NCBI GenBank assembly: GCA_947455145.1
Contig: CANGME010000022.1
Span: 1-48,829, forward strand
Direction of reading: 5' to 3'
Length of the DNA stretch: 48,829 nucleotides
Origin: Comamonadaceae bacterium
GTDB taxonomy: Bacteria > Pseudomonadota > Gammaproteobacteria > Burkholderiales > Burkholderiaceae_C
The first letter of the stretch is position 1; each line of letters starts with the position of its first letter. The notes below the pieces were generated by a model. That model was not told where the DNA came from, made no database searches, and saw only the letters and a list, made by a program, of their open reading frames with translations. Positions 1 to 8,266 of the stretch are shown piece after piece. The position numbers and the translations under genes were made by a program.

Positions 1-553
1 CACTGGCTGGAACAACGCCATTCATGGTCGCAATATTACTGCTGCCAAGAGCCGTCGACTGCGCATTTGCAATCGAGGTAACGGTTATGACTTCACCTGC
101 ATTGGCTCCCACTTGAAAATCCTGGCTTGAAAACGAACCATCGAGCAAGCTCACACCGTTGAATCGTGTACTCGATGACACACGATCAATTTCGTTTTTA
201 AGTTGCTGGGCTTCCGTATTGATCGACGCACGATCAGAGGCGCTGTTGGTCGCATTAACGGACTGAACAGCCAACTCGCGAATGCGCTGCAGGTTGTCAC
301 TGATGGCGCCCAATGCCCCCTCAGCCGTTTGCGACAACGAAATACCATCATTGGCATTGCGCGCTGCTTGGTTGCTACCGCGTATTTGTGATGTCATGCG
401 ATCACTGATCGCAAGGCCAGCCGCATCGTCTTTAGCGCTGTTGATGCGCAAGCCAGAAGAAAGGCGTTGCATAGAGGTTGCTAACGAGGCCTGACTCATG
501 CTTAGGTTTCGCTGGGCATTTAATGAACCGATGTTTGTATTGATGACTGACAT
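1..553 (-). CDS. fliC: Flagellin FliC, 5' part only (runs off the left edge)
   Basis: Flagellin is the filament subunit, exported by the flagellar type III apparatus and polymerised outside the cell. The first 184 codons are visible, beginning [14 protein letters not shown] and continuing through the classic N-terminal D0/D1 helices ([17 protein letters not shown], then [14 protein letters not shown]). This is the export and polymerisation region shared by all flagellins. The start is fixed by an AAGGAG ribosome site at 560-565, seven bases upstream. The variable domain and C-terminal helix lie outside the window. The gene is divergent from flhDC. No convincing sigma-28 promoter was found in its 375-base upstream region, which is unusual for a flagellin gene. 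Identification is secure; the copy number of flagellin genes cannot be seen. Confidence 0.96.
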   Translation of the reverse strand, partial: MSVINTNIGSLNAQRNLSMSQASLATSMQRLSSGLRINSAKDDAAGLAISDRMTSQIRGSNQAARNANDGISLSQTAEGALGAISDNLQRIRELAVQSVNATNSASDRASINTEAQQLKNEIDRVSSSTRFNGVSLLDGSFSSQDFQVGANAGEVITVTSIANAQSTALGSSNIATMNGVVPAS

Positions 554-928
554 GTGAAGCTCCTTAAAGTTAAATAATTCCGGCATTGCTGCCAACCTCA
601 ACGTCAATCCGTAGATTGACCGCCATGACCGATGTAGTTAGTTCGCTTACCGGAGATCAAGCTTCGACATTGAAGAGACTTGACCCATAACGTTCAGGTG
701 GCGTGGTAGAGAGATTACGCAAACTTAAGGCTCTTAAACGCCAAATAACGCCTAGGGTTTGCGTTTACTTTTTCGCTTCAAGAGAGGATTTGTAGGTGTT
801 TGCCTTACAAACATATATCCATTGGCCGACACACCAAACAGGCACTCGCCTATTCAAGTTTTCAAGGTCCCCATTCAAAATTCAGCCATCGCCCTTCTAA
901 AGGGTCTTTTAAAAATGGAGCGAACATC
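554..928. other. Divergent fliC-flhDC intergenic region
   Basis: This 375-base gap between divergent fliC and flhD holds no gene. It contains a possible flhDC sigma-70 promoter (790-819), an imperfect hairpin at about 789-811 (TTTGTAGG pairing with CCTTACAAA), a FlhDC-box-like sequence at 736-766 and a small hairpin just before the flhD ribosome site (CCCTT-CT-AAAGGG followed by TCTTTT, near 893-910). A flagellar master operon is normally controlled by many inputs, so a long leader is expected. Individual sites here are inferences from motif shape only. Confidence 0.6.
790..819 (+). promoter_or_regulatory. Possible sigma-70 promoter of flhDC
   Basis: TTGTAG (790-795), an 18-base spacer and TATATC (814-819) make a weak sigma-70-like pair 110 bases upstream of flhD. 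Each hexamer has about four consensus matches. Other spacings are equally possible. Confidence 0.25.
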
Positions 929-1252
929 ATGGACGATCAATTCAATGCAGAGATCAGGGAAACCAATCTGACTTACCTCATGCTGGCTCAGAATCTGATC
1001 CGTAAAGACAAGGCAGAAGCCCTTTTCCGTCTGGGCATCTCGGAGGAATCTGCCGATCTCTTGATCGCCATGACACCCACTCAGATTTCCAAAATAGCCA
1101 ACACCAACATGCTGTTGTGCCGCTTTCGCATGGACGATGACATGGTGTGGAGCTTGCTCACCAATCATGCCACCAGCAAGGTGGACAACGACGCCACTAC
1201 GCGTTTGCATGCCAGCATATTGATGGCAGGCCGTTACTCTGAAACGATGTAG
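929..1252 (+). CDS. flhD: Flagellar master regulator subunit FlhD
   Basis: FlhD pairs with FlhC to form the FlhD4C2 activator that switches on class II flagellar operons through sigma-70. The protein is 107 residues, the usual FlhD length, is all-helical, and has the family pattern NLTYLMLAQNLIRKDKAEAL and the FRLGISEE region. The start at 929 is preferred over an earlier in-frame ATG at 800. It has a GGAG site at 917-920, and upstream residues do not resemble FlhD. Its TAG stop overlaps the AGGAG ribosome site of flhC, so the two are translated together. It is first in a flagellar operon and divergent from fliC. Confidence 0.95.
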   Translation: MDDQFNAEIRETNLTYLMLAQNLIRKDKAEALFRLGISEESADLLIAMTPTQISKIANTNMLLCRFRMDDDMVWSLLTNHATSKVDNDATTRLHASILMAGRYSETM

Positions 1253-1263
1253 GAGACAAGATC

Positions 1264-1800
1264 ATGATCGCCAAAAGTGTTCTCAATGAATCTCATGAAA
1301 TTGCCCGTGCTGTGGCATTGATCCAACTCGGTGCCCGCTTGCAAGTACTTGAGAGTGAAACTCACATTTCTTATGAGCGTCTCCTGCGTCTCTACAAAGA
1401 GGTTGCTGGCCAATCTCCCTCTAAAGGACAACTTCCGTTTTCTACTGATTGGTTTTTGACCTGGCAGCCTAATATCAACGCTTCGTTGTTTCTTAATATT
1501 TACGAGTACCTGACTAAAGTAAGTGAGCTCGAAGAAATCGACGCAATCATGAAAGCCTACAGGCTGTACACCGAGCAAGTCAGCGCCTTGGGTATGGAGC
1601 CTATTTTGTCCATGACCCGTGCATGGAGGCTTGTGAAGTTTGTGAACAACAATATGCTATCAATGACCTGCTGTAGCAAATGCGGCGGTCATTTCGTCAC
1701 AGAGCCTTATGAAAATGCACGCCACTACGTTTGCGGTTTATGCGTGCCGCCGGCGCGCGCAGGGAAAAGCAGGAATTCTGGCGGCATTCTTTTGCATTGA
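1264..1800 (+). CDS. flhC: Flagellar master regulator subunit FlhC
   Basis: This is the DNA-contacting, zinc-binding partner of FlhD. It is 178 residues long. Four cysteines expected to bind zinc are at C137, C140, C157 and C160 (TCCSKCGG and CGLC), the same spacing and numbering as in enterobacterial FlhC; an extra cysteine lies at C136. The AGGAG ribosome site at 1251-1255 sits inside the flhD stop region, 11 bases downstream of which the gene starts. A strong intrinsic terminator follows the gene, so flhDC is a two-gene transcription unit separate from motAB. Confidence 0.96.
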   Translation: MIAKSVLNESHEIARAVALIQLGARLQVLESETHISYERLLRLYKEVAGQSPSKGQLPFSTDWFLTWQPNINASLFLNIYEYLTKVSELEEIDAIMKAYRLYTEQVSALGMEPILSMTRAWRLVKFVNNNMLSMTCCSKCGGHFVTEPYENARHYVCGLCVPPARAGKSRNSGGILLH

Positions 1801-1840
1801 GTGGTAGAAATTGGCAGGCTTTTTGTGCCGTTCAATGCAC

Positions 1841-1870
1841 AAAAAAAGGGGCTCTTTGAGCCCCTTTTTT
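1841..1870 (+). terminator. Rho-independent terminator after flhDC
   Basis: A perfect 7-bp stem, GGGGCTC (1848-1854) with GAGCCCC (1858-1864), has a TTT loop and is followed by six T (1865-1870). Seven A precede it (1841-1847), so it could also work on the opposite strand. It separates flhDC from motAB. Confidence 0.9.
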
Positions 1871-1974
1871 CATGATGGTATCCCACTTAGTCAACCTAGA
1901 ATTAATTCTGCGCTAGATGTAGACCACCAGATCGTCCGCCCCCATTAACTCCCTAACCTGAGTGAAAAAATAAC

Positions 1975-2835
1975 ATGCTAGTCATCATCGGTTATGTCGT
2001 CTCCATGGGCTGCATCTTCGGTGTCTACATCATTCACGGCGGCAACATCGGCGTGATCTTGACGGCACTGCCCTTTGAGTTGATCACCATTTTTGGTGGT
2101 GCACTGGGCGCATTTGCGGTGAACAACCAGCCCAAGGTGCTTAAAGCCACACTCGCCACCATCCCCAAAGCACTTAAAGGATCTATTTACACCAAAGCAC
2201 GCTATATGGAGCTGATGGCCTTGCTATATGACATTCTCCAAAAAGCTCGCAAAGAGGGGCTGATGGCAATTGAGAAAGATGTTGAAACACCGCACGAATC
2301 CGAAATCTTCAAAAAATATGGTGCAGTAGGTAGCGACCACCATATCGTCGAATTCATGACGGACTACCTGCGAATGATGGTTTCAGGAAATTTAAACGCT
2401 CATGAAATCGAATCACTGATGGACAGTGAAATTGAAACGCATCACCACGAGGCACACGCCCCGATTGCGGCCATTGCTCGTCTGGCTGGTGCTTTGCCAG
2501 CATTTGGCATCGTTGCGGCGGTTCTGGGCGTAGTCAACACGATGGGCTCGGTCGGTCAGCCGCCTGCCGTGCTCGGCGGAATGATCGCCTCGGCTTTGGT
2601 GGGCACCTTCCTTGGGATTTTGCTGGCCTATGGGGTAGTTGAGCCGTTGGGTGGCCTGTTAGAACAAAAATCAGAGGATAGCGCCAAGGAGTTGCAATGT
2701 ATCAAAACCACATTGCTGGCCAGCATGCAAGGTTACAACCCATCAACCGCAATTGAATTTGGGCGCAAGGTGCTTTTCTCTACAGAGCGCCCTAGCTTTG
2801 CAGAGCTTGAAAGTCATGTACGCGGTAAAAAATAA
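1975..2835 (+). CDS. motA: Flagellar stator protein MotA
   Basis: MotA is the inner-membrane stator subunit that, with MotB, conducts protons and pushes on the rotor protein FliG. The 286-residue protein starts directly with a transmembrane segment (MLVIIGYVVSMGCIFGVYII), has a second one near residues 20-45, a large cytoplasmic loop, and a last pair of membrane helices around 165-225 with the family signature PPAVLGGMIASALVGTFLGI. The ribosome site is weak (GAG about 12 bases upstream). motB follows after 15 bases. No clear sigma-28 promoter is visible in the 174-base gap after flhC. Confidence 0.96.
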   Translation: MLVIIGYVVSMGCIFGVYIIHGGNIGVILTALPFELITIFGGALGAFAVNNQPKVLKATLATIPKALKGSIYTKARYMELMALLYDILQKARKEGLMAIEKDVETPHESEIFKKYGAVGSDHHIVEFMTDYLRMMVSGNLNAHEIESLMDSEIETHHHEAHAPIAAIARLAGALPAFGIVAAVLGVVNTMGSVGQPPAVLGGMIASALVGTFLGILLAYGVVEPLGGLLEQKSEDSAKELQCIKTTLLASMQGYNPSTAIEFGRKVLFSTERPSFAELESHVRGKK

Positions 2836-2850
2836 CAATAGAAAGTCATC

Positions 2851-3801
2851 ATGAGCACAGAAGGAAAAAAACTTCAGCCCATTATTGTTAAAAAAATCAA
2901 GAAGGGGGGTCATGCCGCGCATGGTGGTGCATGGAAGATCGCTTATGCCGACTTCGTTACCGCCATGATGGCGTTCTTTTTGCTGATGTGGTTGCTTGGT
3001 TCGACCAGCGAAGGCGATAAAAAGGGCCTGTCGGATTACTTCGCAGCACCGCTCAAGGTCGCAATGGCTGGTGGCAGCGGAGCAGGTGCGAGCAACAGTG
3101 TGATCAATGGTGGGGGGGCCGACTTGACCCAATCGGCTGGGCAATCTCGTCGAGGCGACGGCAATGATCCAATTCAAAAAAAGAAAGCAGTTGAGCTCAT
3201 GCGTGCCGAGGTAGCCAAGCAGGATGCAAAACGAATGGCATCGCTAAGCGCAAAGATAAGCGCAGCCATTGCCAACAACTCCAAGCTTGCGCAGTACAAC
3301 TCACAAATTCGCCTAGAAACCACGCCTGATGGGCTCCAAATTACGATTGTGGATGACCAAAATCGGCCCATGTTTGACAGTGGAAGTGCCGTGGTCAAGC
3401 CCTATATGCGCGATATTCTGAGGGCAATCGGCGCGGCACTCAACGATGTGGAAAATAAAATTAGCTTGGATGGGCACACCGACCGCGCAGCATACGGAAA
3501 TGGAGACCGTGGCTACAGCAACTGGGAACTCTCGGCCGATCGAGCCAACGCTTCTCGCCGTGAGCTTGTAGGCGCGGGGATGCCCGACGACAAGCTGGCA
3601 CGAGTGATGGGGCTATCTTCCAGTGTCCTAGTTGATGCAAGCAACCCATTAAGCCCCTCAAATCGCCGTATTAACATCGTGGTCTTGACGCGAGATGCAG
3701 AAGAAAGACTGCTCAACCCAGAGCGCAAGCCTTCTCAAACATCAGCATCACATACGCCCTCTTCCATAGAGTCTTCGTTGGAAGAAGACTCTCGAAAATA
3801 G
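2851..3801 (+). CDS. motB: Flagellar stator protein MotB
   Basis: MotB anchors the stator to peptidoglycan and carries the proton-binding aspartate. In this 316-residue protein the single transmembrane helix is about residues 30-52 (YADFVTAMMAFFLLMWLL), with the conserved proton-carrying Asp at D34. A plug/linker follows, then an OmpA-type peptidoglycan-binding domain at about 150-285 (DGHTD, WELSADRAN and SNRRINIVV motifs). The C-terminal tail is serine-rich. A 9-bp perfect inverted repeat covers the last codons (3768-3792). The ribosome site is weak. Confidence 0.96.
   Translation: MSTEGKKLQPIIVKKIKKGGHAAHGGAWKIAYADFVTAMMAFFLLMWLLGSTSEGDKKGLSDYFAAPLKVAMAGGSGAGASNSVINGGGADLTQSAGQSRRGDGNDPIQKKKAVELMRAEVAKQDAKRMASLSAKISAAIANNSKLAQYNSQIRLETTPDGLQITIVDDQNRPMFDSGSAVVKPYMRDILRAIGAALNDVENKISLDGHTDRAAYGNGDRGYSNWELSADRANASRRELVGAGMPDDKLARVMGLSSSVLVDASNPLSPSNRRINIVVLTRDAEERLLNPERKPSQTSASHTPSSIESSLEEDSRK
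3768..3792. repeat. Inverted repeat at the 3' end of motB
   Basis: AGAGTCTTC (3768-3776) and GAAGACTCT (3784-3792) form a perfect 9-bp stem with a 7-base loop inside the last codons of motB. There is no T-run after it, so it is more likely an mRNA-end stabiliser or weak attenuator than a classical terminator. It lies directly before the cheY sigma-28 promoter. Confidence 0.6.
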
Positions 3802-3810
3802 TAATTATCT

Positions 3811-3837
3811 TAAAGAAATTGGCCTTACGACCGATAC
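3811..3837 (+). promoter_or_regulatory. Sigma-28 (FliA) promoter of cheYZ
   Basis: TAAA (3811-3814), exactly 15 bases, then ACCGATAC (3830-3837) closely matches the FliA consensus TAAA-N15-GCCGATAA. It lies 31 bases upstream of the cheY start, in the motB-cheY gap. This places cheYZ in the late, FliA-dependent class. Confidence 0.85.
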
Positions 3838-3867
3838 AGATAGCAGACTCACCAGAAAGAGGCCGAC

Positions 3868-4260
3868 ATGTCCAATCAGCTCAGATTTTTAGTTGTTGAC
3901 GATTTTTCCACCATGCGACGAATTATTCGCAACCTCCTCAAAGAAATTGGCTTCACTGAGGCTGATGAGGCCGAAGACGGTGTGGCTGCGTTGCAAAAGC
4001 TGCGCGGCAGCACGTTTGATTTCGTTGTGAGCGACATCAACATGCCCAATATGACGGGGTTTGAGTTGCTGTCTGAAATTAAAAAAGACGAAAAACTCAA
4101 ACACTTGCCGGTTCTCATGGTCACGGCTGAAGCGCGCAAGGAAGACATCGTTTTAGCCGCTCAACAGGGGGCTTCGGGCTACATCGTCAAGCCCTTTACC
4201 AAGGCCACACTGGAGGACAAGTTAACCTTGATTCTCAAGAAAGCGGGGCTTCAATCATGA
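3868..4260 (+). CDS. cheY: Chemotaxis response regulator CheY
   Basis: CheY is a single-domain receiver that, when phosphorylated by CheA, binds FliM and reverses motor rotation. In this 130-residue protein the acidic pair is D11-D12, the phospho-acceptor is D56 (SDINMPN), the switch threonine is T86 and the conserved lysine is K108 (KPF). AAAGAGG about 9 bases upstream is the ribosome site. A sigma-28 promoter precedes it. It overlaps cheZ by 4 bases (ATGA), indicating coupled translation. No cheA, cheW, cheR or cheB is in the window. Confidence 0.96.
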   Translation: MSNQLRFLVVDDFSTMRRIIRNLLKEIGFTEADEAEDGVAALQKLRGSTFDFVVSDINMPNMTGFELLSEIKKDEKLKHLPVLMVTAEARKEDIVLAAQQGASGYIVKPFTKATLEDKLTLILKKAGLQS

Positions 4261-4901
4261 GCGCCGTCCTCCTTCAGCTGCCCCCTGTTGATGCCTCCAA
4301 CCCCGACATCCACCTTAAGATCGGCGCCTTGACCCGACAGTTGCATGACTCTTTGCAACAACTAGGCTTCACCGAAAAACTCCAAGGAACTGCGCAGGAG
4401 CTGCCTGACGTCAAGAGCCGTCTCTCCTACATCAGCCGCTTGACAGGAGAAGCCGCCGAGAGAGTTCTCAACCGCGTGGATCAGGCAAAAACCGAACACG
4501 AGAAAATCAGTGCGCAAACCAGCCACTTTGCTTATCTGCTGGCCAATGATCCGGCGGACACACTGGCTAACGGTCACCTCAAGCTTTATCTGGATGACAT
4601 GGCCAAGTCTAGTCAGCTGGTGGACCAGCACTTAACCGACATCATGATGGCGCAGGACTTCCACGACCTGACGGGGCAGGTGATCAAAAAGGTAGTGAGC
4701 TTGGCCTCAACCATTGAAGAGCAATTGGTGGAGTTGTTGATCCAGACCGCGCCAGTCGGCGCTACGACAAAACCCATCTCTCAGTCCCTAGCACCCAACG
4801 AGCCCAGCTTATCCGGCCCGGTGATTGACAAAGAGCATGCGCAAGGCTCTGTGACCGAGCAATCCGAAGTAGATGCCTTGCTGGCCAGTCTAGGCTTTTA
4901 A
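4257..4901 (+). CDS. cheZ: CheY-P phosphatase CheZ
   Basis: CheZ dephosphorylates CheY-P to end the signal. The 214-residue, mostly helical protein has the catalytic segment [14 protein letters not shown], with D137 and the attacking-water glutamine Q141 matching the D143/Q147 pair of E. coli CheZ. The last residues, [13 protein letters not shown], are the CheY-binding C-terminal helix, joined by a flexible proline/serine-rich linker (about 160-200). Its start overlaps the cheY stop. A hairpin with a short T-rich tail follows at 4946-4975. Confidence 0.95.
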   Translation: MSAVLLQLPPVDASNPDIHLKIGALTRQLHDSLQQLGFTEKLQGTAQELPDVKSRLSYISRLTGEAAERVLNRVDQAKTEHEKISAQTSHFAYLLANDPADTLANGHLKLYLDDMAKSSQLVDQHLTDIMMAQDFHDLTGQVIKKVVSLASTIEEQLVELLIQTAPVGATTKPISQSLAPNEPSLSGPVIDKEHAQGSVTEQSEVDALLASLGF

Positions 4902-4945
4902 TTTTCTGATTTGTTTGCTGTCACAAAGAAGCCAAGTTCCAAGGA

Positions 4946-4975
4946 GGAATTGCGGGGGCAATTCCCCTCTTTTCC
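4946..4975 (+). terminator. Probable terminator after cheYZ
   Basis: GGAATTGC (4946-4953) pairs perfectly with GCAATTCC (4958-4965) around a GGGG loop, followed by CCTCTTTTCC. The T-run is short and not immediately adjacent, so termination may be partial. It separates cheYZ from flhB. Confidence 0.55.
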
Positions 4976-5032
4976 GTCTTTTGTTCGTGGGCGTCCTGTT
5001 GAGAATGGAGTGAACTCTACGGGCTCACTGTC

Positions 5033-6178
5033 ATGGAATCCTCCAGCCAGGATCGCAACCTTCCGGCTTCTGATCGGAAACTAAAAAAGTCTCGCGAAGA
5101 AGGTCAAGTACCGCGCTCTCAAGATCTGTCTCATTTGGCTGTTCTTGGGGCGGGCGCATTGGCAATCGTGGCTTTTGCACCGCTCTTGTTTGCCCAGCTC
5201 CAGCTGCGCCTGAGCCAACAATTGCATTTCAATGCCAGCTCGTTGACTCATCCTGAACAAATGTTAGACCGTCTGCAAGACATGGCCGCCATAGGTTTTC
5301 TGGGCTGTGTGGCATTTGCTGGCCTGATTACAGTGGCCGCCATTCTCGGTTCGCTGATTTCAGGGGGGTGGAACTTCAGTCTTCAACCCCTTATGCCTGA
5401 CTTCAGTCGTATCAATCCACTCAAGGGAGTGGGGAATCTTTTTTCCAAAAAGAAACTAGCCGATATCGCGAAGATGACGCTTGTGACCATCATCCTTATT
5501 GCGATCACCGCCAGTTACTTGAGCACTCATATGGCCTCTATCGCGACGCTCGTTTTACAACCCTCTGTCATGGCTCTTCAAGCTTTGACAGATTGGTTGA
5601 CCCACGGCATGGAGCTCTTGCTACTCGTGATCGTCGGCGTCGCTTTGCTTGACGTTCCCCTCCAAGGGTTTCTACACAAGTCACAGCTCAAAATGTCTCT
5701 CCAGGAAATGAAGGATGAGCACAAAGAGTCCGATGGCAACGCACAAGTCAAGCGTTTGCGCCAGACCAAGCACCGGGAAATGTCCCAGCGCAAGAGCCTG
5801 CAGGCTGTACCGAAAGCCGACTTCATATTGATGAACCCGACTCACTATGCCGTGGCCATTCAATATGACGAAAAAACCATGGCTGCGCCTCGTCTGATTT
5901 CCAAAGGTGCAGACCTAATCGCCATGAAGATTCGGGACATTGGCAAAGCTCATAACATCCCCGTCATTCAGTCGCCGGTCTTGGCGCGCGCATTGTTTGC
6001 CCATGCGGAGTTGAACCAGGACATCCCTACCAGCCTCTACACAGCCGTCGCTCAGGTCTTGGCGTACGTGTACCGACTCAAGGCCGCCCTGCGTGGTGAA
6101 GCCCCCATGCCGGATGAGCCACCGTTGCCCATCGTCCCGCCCGAACTCGATCCGTTGAACCCCAAATCAACGGCCTAA
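5033..6178 (+). CDS. flhB: Flagellar export switch protein FlhB
   Basis: FlhB is an inner-membrane component of the flagellar type III export gate that switches substrate from rod/hook to filament type after self-cleavage. The 381-residue protein has four membrane helices (roughly 35-60, 88-112, 145-165 and 190-210). The autocleavage site NPTH is at residues 268-271 (cleavage between N268 and P269). The N-terminus (RKLKKSREEGQVPRSQDL) is typical of the family and fixes the start, although no good ribosome site precedes it. A proline-rich tail follows the cytoplasmic domain. flhA starts 6 bases after the stop. Confidence 0.96.
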   Translation: MESSSQDRNLPASDRKLKKSREEGQVPRSQDLSHLAVLGAGALAIVAFAPLLFAQLQLRLSQQLHFNASSLTHPEQMLDRLQDMAAIGFLGCVAFAGLITVAAILGSLISGGWNFSLQPLMPDFSRINPLKGVGNLFSKKKLADIAKMTLVTIILIAITASYLSTHMASIATLVLQPSVMALQALTDWLTHGMELLLLVIVGVALLDVPLQGFLHKSQLKMSLQEMKDEHKESDGNAQVKRLRQTKHREMSQRKSLQAVPKADFILMNPTHYAVAIQYDEKTMAAPRLISKGADLIAMKIRDIGKAHNIPVIQSPVLARALFAHAELNQDIPTSLYTAVAQVLAYVYRLKAALRGEAPMPDEPPLPIVPPELDPLNPKSTA

Positions 6179-6184
6179 GCCCTT

Positions 6185-8266
6185 ATGAACACTCTCTCTA
6201 AAACTTTAAACGCTTGGTTGGGTCGTAATGCCTTTGTATTGCAAGGTGCTGCTGCGCCCTTACTAGTCGTCGCCATCTTGGCCATGATGGTCTTGCCCTT
6301 GCCTGCCTGGATGTTGGATATATTTTTTACCATCAACATCTCGGTCGCCCTGATGGTGATGATGGTGGCTGCCTACATGCTCAAACCACTGGATTTCGCA
6401 TCTTTCCCTTCAGTTTTGCTGCTGACCACGCTGATGCGGCTTTCTTTGAATGTGGCCTCCACCCGTATGGTGCTGCTAGAAGGTCACACCGGCCCCGAAG
6501 CCGCAGGCGCCGTAATTGAGGCTTTTGGTCATTTTTTGATTGGTGGTAATTTTGCTGTTGGTCTGATTGTTTTTGCAATTTTGGTGGTCATTAATTTTGT
6601 GGTGGTGACCAAGGGAGCCGAGCGCATTGCGGAAGTCTCAGCCCGTTTTGCCCTTGACGCCATGCCGGGCAAACAAATGGCTGTCGATGCCGACTTGAGC
6701 GCGGGCACCATTGACGAAAAGGAAGCCAAGCGCCGCCGTGCTGAAGTGGCCGAAGAGGCTGATTTTTTTGGCTCTATGGATGGCGCATCCAAGTTCGTTC
6801 GAGGCGATGCGATTGCTGGCATGCTGATCTTGGTCATCAATATTCTGGGTGGTTTTGCCGTGGGTGTTTTGCAACACGGCTTAAGCGCAAGCCAGGCGGC
6901 GAACACTTACATCTTGCTCGCGGTGGGTGACGCCCTGGTCGCCCAAATCCCCGGGCTCCTCATCTCAGTGGCGGCCGCCATGGTGGTCTCTCGCGTCGGC
7001 AAGGATCAAGATCTGGGGCGACAGATCATTGACCAAGTGTTGATTTCACCCAAAGTGCTGGGCATCACGGGGACGGTGATGGGCATTTTGGGTCTGATAC
7101 CCGGCATGCCGCATGTGGTTTTTCTACTGATGGCAGCGCTGCTCGGTTACTTGGCCTGGATCTTCGCTCACAAACCACCACCGCCCACCGCTCAAGAAGC
7201 CGCGCCTGAGGCGGTCACTGATGGCGAAGCCAGTTGGGATGACTTGCTGCCCGTTGATCAACTGGGTTTAGAGCTCGGTTACCGACTCATAGCACTGGTG
7301 GACAAAAACCGCCAAGGCGATCTGCTCACACGCATCAAAGGCGTGCGCCGCAAGTTTGCGCAGGAGGTAGGCTTCTTGCCGCCTGCGGTGCATGTGCGTG
7401 ACAACCTGGACCTCAAACCCAGCGCTTACCGCATCAGCTTGCGTGGCGTCACGGTGGGCGAAGGAGAGGCCTTCCCCGGCATGTTCCTTGCCATCAACCC
7501 CGGCGGCATCACCACCCCCTTGATTGGTACCGCCACCACCGACCCAGCCTTCGGTTTACCCGCGCACTGGATTGATGAACGCCAAAAGGAAGCCGCGCAA
7601 ATGGCCGGGTTTACGGTGGTTGATTCCGAGACTGTCATGGCTACCCATTTGTCACACTTGATGCAAGTCCAGGCTGCGAAATTACTGAGTCGCACTGAGA
7701 CCCAACAGCTCGTTGAGCATGTGAGCAAACTGGCCCCCAAGCTAATCGAAGAAGTGGTTCCAAAAATGATTTCGATTGCCATCTTTCAAAAGGTTTTACA
7801 GCTCTTGCTGGAAGAGTCCGTACACATCCGCGATATTCGCACCATTGTTGAATCGATCGCAGAACATGCTATCTCGATCAGCGACCCGGCTGAACTCGCC
7901 CGTTGTGTTCGCGTGGCCTTATCCCCTGCCATCGTGCAGCAAATCTATGGCTCCACACGCGAGCTGGACGTGATTGCAATTGACCCTCCACTAGAGCGAC
8001 TTCTTGTGCAAGCCCTGTCCAATGTGAACAGTCAGGCACTTGACCCAGGAGTGGCAGACATGTTGACCCAAAGCGCCGCCGTCGTGGCCCTGCGTCAAGA
8101 AGAAACAGGCATACCTGCTTGCCTGCTTGTGCCCGACCCAATCAGAAGCGCCATTTCGCGCTTGGTGCGTCGCGTAGCACCCAGGCTGCAGGTGCTCGGA
8201 CACAGTGAAATTCCTGACACTCACACCATTCGCATTGGCCCCATCCTTAGAGGAGTAGCTCCATGA
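6185..8266 (+). CDS. flhA: Flagellar export gate protein FlhA
   Basis: FlhA is the major export-gate protein, forming a nonameric cytoplasmic ring that docks chaperone-substrate complexes and couples export to the proton motive force. It is 693 residues, the normal length. The N-terminal half has eight or so membrane helices and the FHIPEP-family signature near residues 140-160 (VVVTKGAERIAEVSARFALD); the C-terminal half (from about 350) is the soluble ring domain. It overlaps flhF by 4 bases (ATGA). Confidence 0.97.
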   Translation: MNTLSKTLNAWLGRNAFVLQGAAAPLLVVAILAMMVLPLPAWMLDIFFTINISVALMVMMVAAYMLKPLDFASFPSVLLLTTLMRLSLNVASTRMVLLEGHTGPEAAGAVIEAFGHFLIGGNFAVGLIVFAILVVINFVVVTKGAERIAEVSARFALDAMPGKQMAVDADLSAGTIDEKEAKRRRAEVAEEADFFGSMDGASKFVRGDAIAGMLILVINILGGFAVGVLQHGLSASQAANTYILLAVGDALVAQIPGLLISVAAAMVVSRVGKDQDLGRQIIDQVLISPKVLGITGTVMGILGLIPGMPHVVFLLMAALLGYLAWIFAHKPPPPTAQEAAPEAVTDGEASWDDLLPVDQLGLELGYRLIALVDKNRQGDLLTRIKGVRRKFAQEVGFLPPAVHVRDNLDLKPSAYRISLRGVTVGEGEAFPGMFLAINPGGITTPLIGTATTDPAFGLPAHWIDERQKEAAQMAGFTVVDSETVMATHLSHLMQVQAAKLLSRTETQQLVEHVSKLAPKLIEEVVPKMISIAIFQKVLQLLLEESVHIRDIRTIVESIAEHAISISDPAELARCVRVALSPAIVQQIYGSTRELDVIAIDPPLERLLVQALSNVNSQALDPGVADMLTQSAAVVALRQEETGIPACLLVPDPIRSAISRLVRRVAPRLQVLGHSEIPDTHTIRIGPILRGVAP

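Noticed and set aside
1805-1834. A sigma-28 promoter for motAB around GCCGTTCA
   Set aside because: No TAAA at 15 bases upstream, and the flhDC terminator lies between it and motA.
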